Source of the DNA: Acinetobacter sp. ANC 3929
GTDB lineage: Bacteria; Pseudomonadota; Gammaproteobacteria; Pseudomonadales; Moraxellaceae
Direction of reading: 5' to 3'
Assembly (NCBI RefSeq): GCF_000369405.1
Contig: NZ_KB849994.1
Span: 245,942 to 309,941 of the forward strand
Length of the DNA: 64,000 bases
The first letter of the stretch is position 1. The number at the start of each line of letters is the position of its first letter. The position numbers and the translations under genes were made by a program. The notes under the pieces are model-generated. The model saw only the letters and a list, made by a program, of their open reading frames with translations, was not told the DNA's origin and did no database searches. Shown here one piece after another: positions 60,394 through 64,000 of this stretch.

Positions 60394-61200
60394 TTAAATT
60401 TGCTCAGGCTGTCCAAACAATTGATTAAATGCTTGATCAGGGCGAGGCTGCTTCATAAAACTTTCGCCCACAAGGAACGTATGAATATCATTGGCTTGCA
60501 TCATTTCTACATCAGCAGGTGTGGCAATTCCACTTTCAGTGACTAAAACACGAGCAGCAGGTAATAATTTCTTTAAACGCAATGAGGTATTTAAATCAAC
60601 ATCAAAGGTTTTAAGATTACGGTTATTCACACCCAAAATACATTGCTCAGAAAGTTTTAGCGCACGTTCTAATTCATATTCATCATGCACTTCAACTAAC
60701 ACATCTAACTGCTGTTCAAATGCGGTCTTCGACATTTCTTCCAGTTGTTGGTCAGATAAACAAGCCACGATCAATAAAATACAATCCGCTTGCAGTGCAC
60801 GTGCTTCAACCACACTGTAAGGATCAATCAAAAAGTCTTTACGCAAAGCTGGTAGGGCACAATGCTGACGTGCAATCGCAATATTTTCGTCTGCACCTTG
60901 GAAGAAATCCACATCGGTCAATACCGACAAGCAAGCAGCACCCGCCTGCTCATATTGTTGGGCAATCTCAGCAGGATTGAAATCTGCACGAATGATGCCT
61001 TTAGACGGTGATGCTTTTTTAATTTCAGCAATTACAGCAGGGCGTTTGTGCTGTAAAGCATTGGCAAAACCACGTACAGGTGTTGCTTCATTTGCCCACT
61101 GCTCGACATCATGTAAGTTACGTTGTTTTAAACGTGCTACAAGTTCCTCATGTTTGCGGTCAACAATTTTACCTAAAATGGTATTTTGAATATCGATCAT
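60394..61200 (-). CDS. trpC: Indole-3-glycerol phosphate synthase
   Basis: A 268-aa single-function TrpC (no TrpF fusion). The barrel motifs are AVIAEIKKASPSKGIIR (catalytic Lys), LSVLTDVDFFQGA, LRKDFLIDPYSV (catalytic Lys), LVEVHDEYEL (Glu), ILGVNNRNLKTFDVDL (Asn) and VTESGIATPADV (Glu/Ser). It converts CdRP to indole-3-glycerol phosphate. It follows trpD by 9 bases. Confidence 0.96.
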   Translation of the reverse strand: MIDIQNTILGKIVDRKHEELVARLKQRNLHDVEQWANEATPVRGFANALQHKRPAVIAEIKKASPSKGIIRADFNPAEIAQQYEQAGAACLSVLTDVDFFQGADENIAIARQHCALPALRKDFLIDPYSVVEARALQADCILLIVACLSDQQLEEMSKTAFEQQLDVLVEVHDEYELERALKLSEQCILGVNNRNLKTFDVDLNTSLRLKKLLPAARVLVTESGIATPADVEMMQANDIHTFLVGESFMKQPRPDQAFNQLFGQPEQI

Positions 61201-61209
61201 GAGAAGTCC

Positions 61210-62259
61210 TTAGTCTGCCTGATATTGTTTCAATGTCTTGGTAAATTCAGCCAAGATACTCATTTTTTCTAGCGCTTGTCCGCCATAAAGAATATCTTGA
61301 GCCAACTCAACGGCTTGTTTATAGGTTTTGGTCATGCCTGCGACGTAAATGCCTGCACCTGCATTCAGTGCAATCATATTTGCTGCTTTTTCACCAACGT
61401 CTGATTTGTCCCGACTTAAAGCATCTTTAATCAGTTTTAAGCTTTCTTCTGAACTATTGACGACTAACCCTGTGAGAGTTTGAGAGGCAATACCAACGTC
61501 TTCAGGGTTTAGCGTCCATTCGGTAATCTCGCCATCTTTAAGTTCGGCCACAGCAGTTGGTGCAGCCAAACTAATTTCATCTAGGCCATCTTTAGAATGT
61601 ACAACCAGTACATGCTCGGCACCAAGCTGTTTTAATACTTCAGCAATTGGACGACACAATTCATCTGAGAATACGCCAATCACAAAACGATTTACGCCAG
61701 CAGGGTTGGTGAGAGGACCAAGTAAGTTAAAAATACTGCGGATACCCAATTCACGACGGGGTGCCACTGCATATTTCATGGCTTTATGATGATTTGGTGC
61801 AAACAGAAAACCAACACCCATTTCACGGATACAGCGTTCAGTTTGCTGCATGTCTAAATCGAGCTGAATGCCAATCTGTTCAAGTACATCAGAAGAACCA
61901 GATTTGCTGGATACGCCACGGTTACCATGTTTAGCAATGGTTGCTCCCGCAGCAGCGATCACAAAACTTGAAGCGGTTGAAACATTAAATAAGTTTTGAC
62001 CATCACCACCTGTACCCACGATATCGACGAGATGAGGAATATCACTGACATCAATTTTAATCGCGAATTCCCGCATGATACGTGCAGCAGCAGTAATTTC
62101 ATCAATACTCTCACCCTTCATGCGCAAACCCATCATTAGTGCACCAATTTGAGCATCTGTGGCTTCACCTTGCATGATACTACGCATGACATCTTCCATT
62201 TGTGGCTGGGTCAGATGGATGTTCTTGGTAATGTTATTGAGTGCCTGTTGGATATTCAT
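61210..62259 (-). CDS. trpD: Anthranilate phosphoribosyltransferase
   Basis: About 349 aa. Landmarks are [51 protein letters not shown] (PRPP- and anthranilate-binding), [38 protein letters not shown] and [11 protein letters not shown], all intact. It transfers phosphoribose to anthranilate. The start is MNIQQALN; a start two codons upstream is possible. In many Acinetobacter genomes trpG precedes trpD, but here the next gene upstream is a divergent TonB-dependent receptor. Confidence 0.95.
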   Translation of the reverse strand: MNIQQALNNITKNIHLTQPQMEDVMRSIMQGEATDAQIGALMMGLRMKGESIDEITAAARIMREFAIKIDVSDIPHLVDIVGTGGDGQNLFNVSTASSFVIAAAGATIAKHGNRGVSSKSGSSDVLEQIGIQLDLDMQQTERCIREMGVGFLFAPNHHKAMKYAVAPRRELGIRSIFNLLGPLTNPAGVNRFVIGVFSDELCRPIAEVLKQLGAEHVLVVHSKDGLDEISLAAPTAVAELKDGEITEWTLNPEDVGIASQTLTGLVVNSSEESLKLIKDALSRDKSDVGEKAANMIALNAGAGIYVAGMTKTYKQAVELAQDILYGGQALEKMSILAEFTKTLKQYQAD

Positions 62260-62628
62260 AGTCATGAGTTACAGCATTAAATGATTAAAAAAATTGAATG
62301 AAAGTGGTTAGTGGTGAGGGATAGCTCGGCTTTTTGTGGTGTATGTCCCACACATTAAGGGGGTATGTTAGCAGAAAATAGCTCAAGATTTAGGTTGTGG
62401 CTAGAGAGTTTTTAAAATTTTACCCGTTTAAGCAAGTTGGTAAATTTTTGACTGGGAGTGATTGAATGAAAAAGGTTTTATTTTATGAGAGGGTTATTTG
62501 AGTTTTTATGATAAATAATCAACCATTTGGTATATATTATTCACACATATCCCTATAAAAAATGTGTATAAATCAAATAAATAAAAGTGGATATATTAGG
62601 GCGGTCTTCATTTTAGTCATTCATAAAT
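62260..62628. other. Divergent control region between trpD and the TonB-dependent receptor
   Basis: About 370 bases. A hairpin with one bulge (AAAATTTTACC with GGTAAATTTT) lies near 62415-62450. The part next to the receptor gene is AT-rich, with no convincing Fur box. No trpG or leader peptide is seen. Confidence 0.45.
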
Positions 62629-64000
62629 ATGTATCTAAATTACTTGAAATATCTTGGGGCTGTTAAAAATAAAGGCTGCTTTGTTTTTGTGTTTATTACA
62701 TGCCTTCATCCATTAGAGAGCTATGCTGAGACAAATATAGAAAAGCCACAAACAAAGACAACATCGGATAAAGTGGTACATGTTGCGGTCACAGGTTCAC
62801 GTATTTCCAAAGCCCAAAAAGATGGTCCAACCAGTGTAACGGTGATTACCGCAGCGGATATTGAAAAGCAGGGCTTTAGCAATGCTTTTGATGCATTAAA
62901 CAATCTGACCCAGAATACAGGTTTTGTGCAGGGGGCTGACTATGGTAATACCTTTACGCCAGCGGCCAACGCGATTAGTTTACGAGGTTTGGGGCCGAAT
63001 CATACATTGACTTTGATCAATGGACACCGAGTTGCCGACTATCCTGTGCCATATGATGGTGCTGTGAATTTTGTCAATTTAGCCAATATCCCTACTGCGA
63101 TTATTGACCGTATTGAAATCTTAAACGGTGGTGCTTCAGCGATTTATGGTTCAGATGCGATTGCGGGTGTGGTGAATATTATTCTGAAAAAGAAGACCGA
63201 TGGGACGCAATTTAATATCAAGGCAGGTGGCACTAAAGAAGGTGGTGAAAATTTACGTCTACAATTGAGTGGCAGTAAAACACTGGACAAGCTTAATCTG
63301 GTTTATGGTGTTGAACTGAGTGGGCGCGAACCGATTTGGGCGGCTGACCGAGATTTTATGTCGAGCCGAACGCGTCGAGGGGAAAAGCCAGACACGATCG
63401 TTGGGCGTAAAAATGCCAAGACAGGCCAGTATCTTTCAATTAGTGGCTGTGATGCATTTGATGATCTATTTAAAGGCTCAGTAAAAAATATTGGAAAAGC
63501 GGGAGCAGATAACTGTGCTAGTGGTTTAGCTCGACCGACCTATTGGACTGTTCAAACCAAGAATCGCAGTCAAAATGGCTATCTTGGTTTGGATTATGAA
63601 CTGAATGAAAAAACACAATTATTTGCAGATGTTTTGATTGGTGCCAATCAAATTGAAAATAATACCCGTGGTCCGACATGGACATCTTTAGGTGCAAGTA
63701 GTGGTTATTTCCTAAACCAAGACACAGGAAATTATGAAATCTGGACACGACGTTTTGCACCAGAAGAGTTAGGTGATGTGGAGCAAGCCAATAAAAAATG
63801 GAAAGAACTCTCCTCAAATTTAAACTTTGGTATCCGCGGTGATATTGGAGACAGCAGTTGGCGTTATGAGGCCGCCTATAATGGCTCAATTTATACCAGT
63901 CAATTACGCAAACAAGGTCTGGTTCGCTCGAATGTTGATGAATATTTCTTGGGTCAGCGATTGGGTACTGATCAAGATGGCATTTCGATTTATTCACCGA
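62629..64000 (+). CDS. TonB-dependent receptor, N-terminal part (partial at 3')
   Basis: The open frame runs from ATG 62629 through the end of the window (457 codons). A signal-like segment (GCFVFVFITCLHPLESYA) ends near residue 34. The plug domain follows: VTGSRISKAQKDGPTSVTVI, ITAADIEKQGFSNAFDALNN, ISLRGLGPNHTLTLINGHRV, then IDRIEILNGGASAIYGSDAIAGVVNIILKK. First barrel strands start after this (NIKAGGTKEGGENLRLQLSG). It belongs to the large 'TonB-dependent receptor plug/OAR-like' subgroup that takes up unknown, often non-siderophore, substrates. It is divergent from trpDC. Specificity cannot be read from the visible part. Confidence 0.9.
   Translation, partial: MYLNYLKYLGAVKNKGCFVFVFITCLHPLESYAETNIEKPQTKTTSDKVVHVAVTGSRISKAQKDGPTSVTVITAADIEKQGFSNAFDALNNLTQNTGFVQGADYGNTFTPAANAISLRGLGPNHTLTLINGHRVADYPVPYDGAVNFVNLANIPTAIIDRIEILNGGASAIYGSDAIAGVVNIILKKKTDGTQFNIKAGGTKEGGENLRLQLSGSKTLDKLNLVYGVELSGREPIWAADRDFMSSRTRRGEKPDTIVGRKNAKTGQYLSISGCDAFDDLFKGSVKNIGKAGADNCASGLARPTYWTVQTKNRSQNGYLGLDYELNEKTQLFADVLIGANQIENNTRGPTWTSLGASSGYFLNQDTGNYEIWTRRFAPEELGDVEQANKKWKELSSNLNFGIRGDIGDSSWRYEAAYNGSIYTSQLRKQGLVRSNVDEYFLGQRLGTDQDGISIYSP

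Noticed and set aside
62508..62530. Fur-box-like sequence upstream of the TonB-dependent receptor
   Set aside because: GATAAATAATCAACCATTT matches too few positions of the Fur consensus and is in AT-rich DNA; iron control cannot be supported.
63518..63997. 159-codon minus-strand frame opposite the TonB-dependent receptor
   Set aside because: Antisense of a clear receptor coding region; low-complexity His-rich translation with no family features.

Overview
The window is chromosomal DNA of an Acinetobacter species; the species cannot be fixed from the sequence alone. The evidence is the gene content and order: an Ata-type trimeric autotransporter followed by its OmpA-like partner TpgA, an AdeT-type solute-binding protein, a fused RNase HI-DnaQ polypeptide, a very long LysM-rich MltD, and moderately AT-rich housekeeping DNA.

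Region by region. 1-4.7 kb: 3' end of the autotransporter gene, tpgA, an AdeT-like periplasmic protein and an orphan SMI1/KNR4 gene. 4.8-11 kb: a conserved gammaproteobacterial block, with 6S RNA, zapA and a coiled-coil gene on the minus strand, and ygfB, pepP, ubiH and ubiI on the plus strand (ubiquinone hydroxylation). 11-16.5 kb: SutA-like protein, a MerR regulator divergent from a CDF-type transporter with a clear MerR operator, then the envelope cluster rsmI | lpoA-like, yraN, dolP-like, and an esterase. 16.5-22 kb: an unknown gene with a decayed copy of its own 5' end beside it, nudC, a ChpA-N-terminus-like gene and rnhA-dnaQ. 22-32.5 kb: mltD, a complete yejABEF-type peptide importer and an Old Yellow Enzyme homologue.

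32.5-46.8 kb is a 14.3-kb integrative island in the 3' end of a tRNA-Glu gene. It has a 24-bp direct repeat at both ends (attL/attR) and a P4-type tyrosine integrase next to the tRNA. Its left half carries satellite-type genes (AlpA-like regulator, DUF3631 ATPase, XRE repressor with operators, small proteins, a Sel1 gene cut by an IS3-family element with a 3-bp target duplication, and a broken inovirus-Gp2/YagK-YfjJ-like gene). Its right half is strongly AT-rich and holds a three-gene operon: a 1080-aa protein ending in a histidine-kinase ATPase domain, a stand-alone receiver, and a receiver fused to a nucleoside-phosphorylase domain. This is the architecture of the Detocs anti-phage two-component system (DtcA-DtcB-DtcC, an ATP-degrading abortive defence). 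A small membrane-protein gene converges on it with an 8-bp overlap. This is the most interesting system in the window.

46.8-64 kb returns to core genes: tRNA-Glu, rnt, pyrC, a GGDEF cyclase, an L,D-transpeptidase, hemE, DUF817, DUF3015 and DUF4105 proteins, a cupin, folE, an Smr protein, trpD-trpC, and the start of a TonB-dependent receptor that runs off the window. Between smr and trpC sits a small accessory cassette: an HslV/Ntn-hydrolase-like protein, a VgrG-tail-like protein, a candidate clan-CD cysteine-peptidase-like effector and a membrane-anchored protein. It looks like an orphan type VI secretion effector/immunity module.
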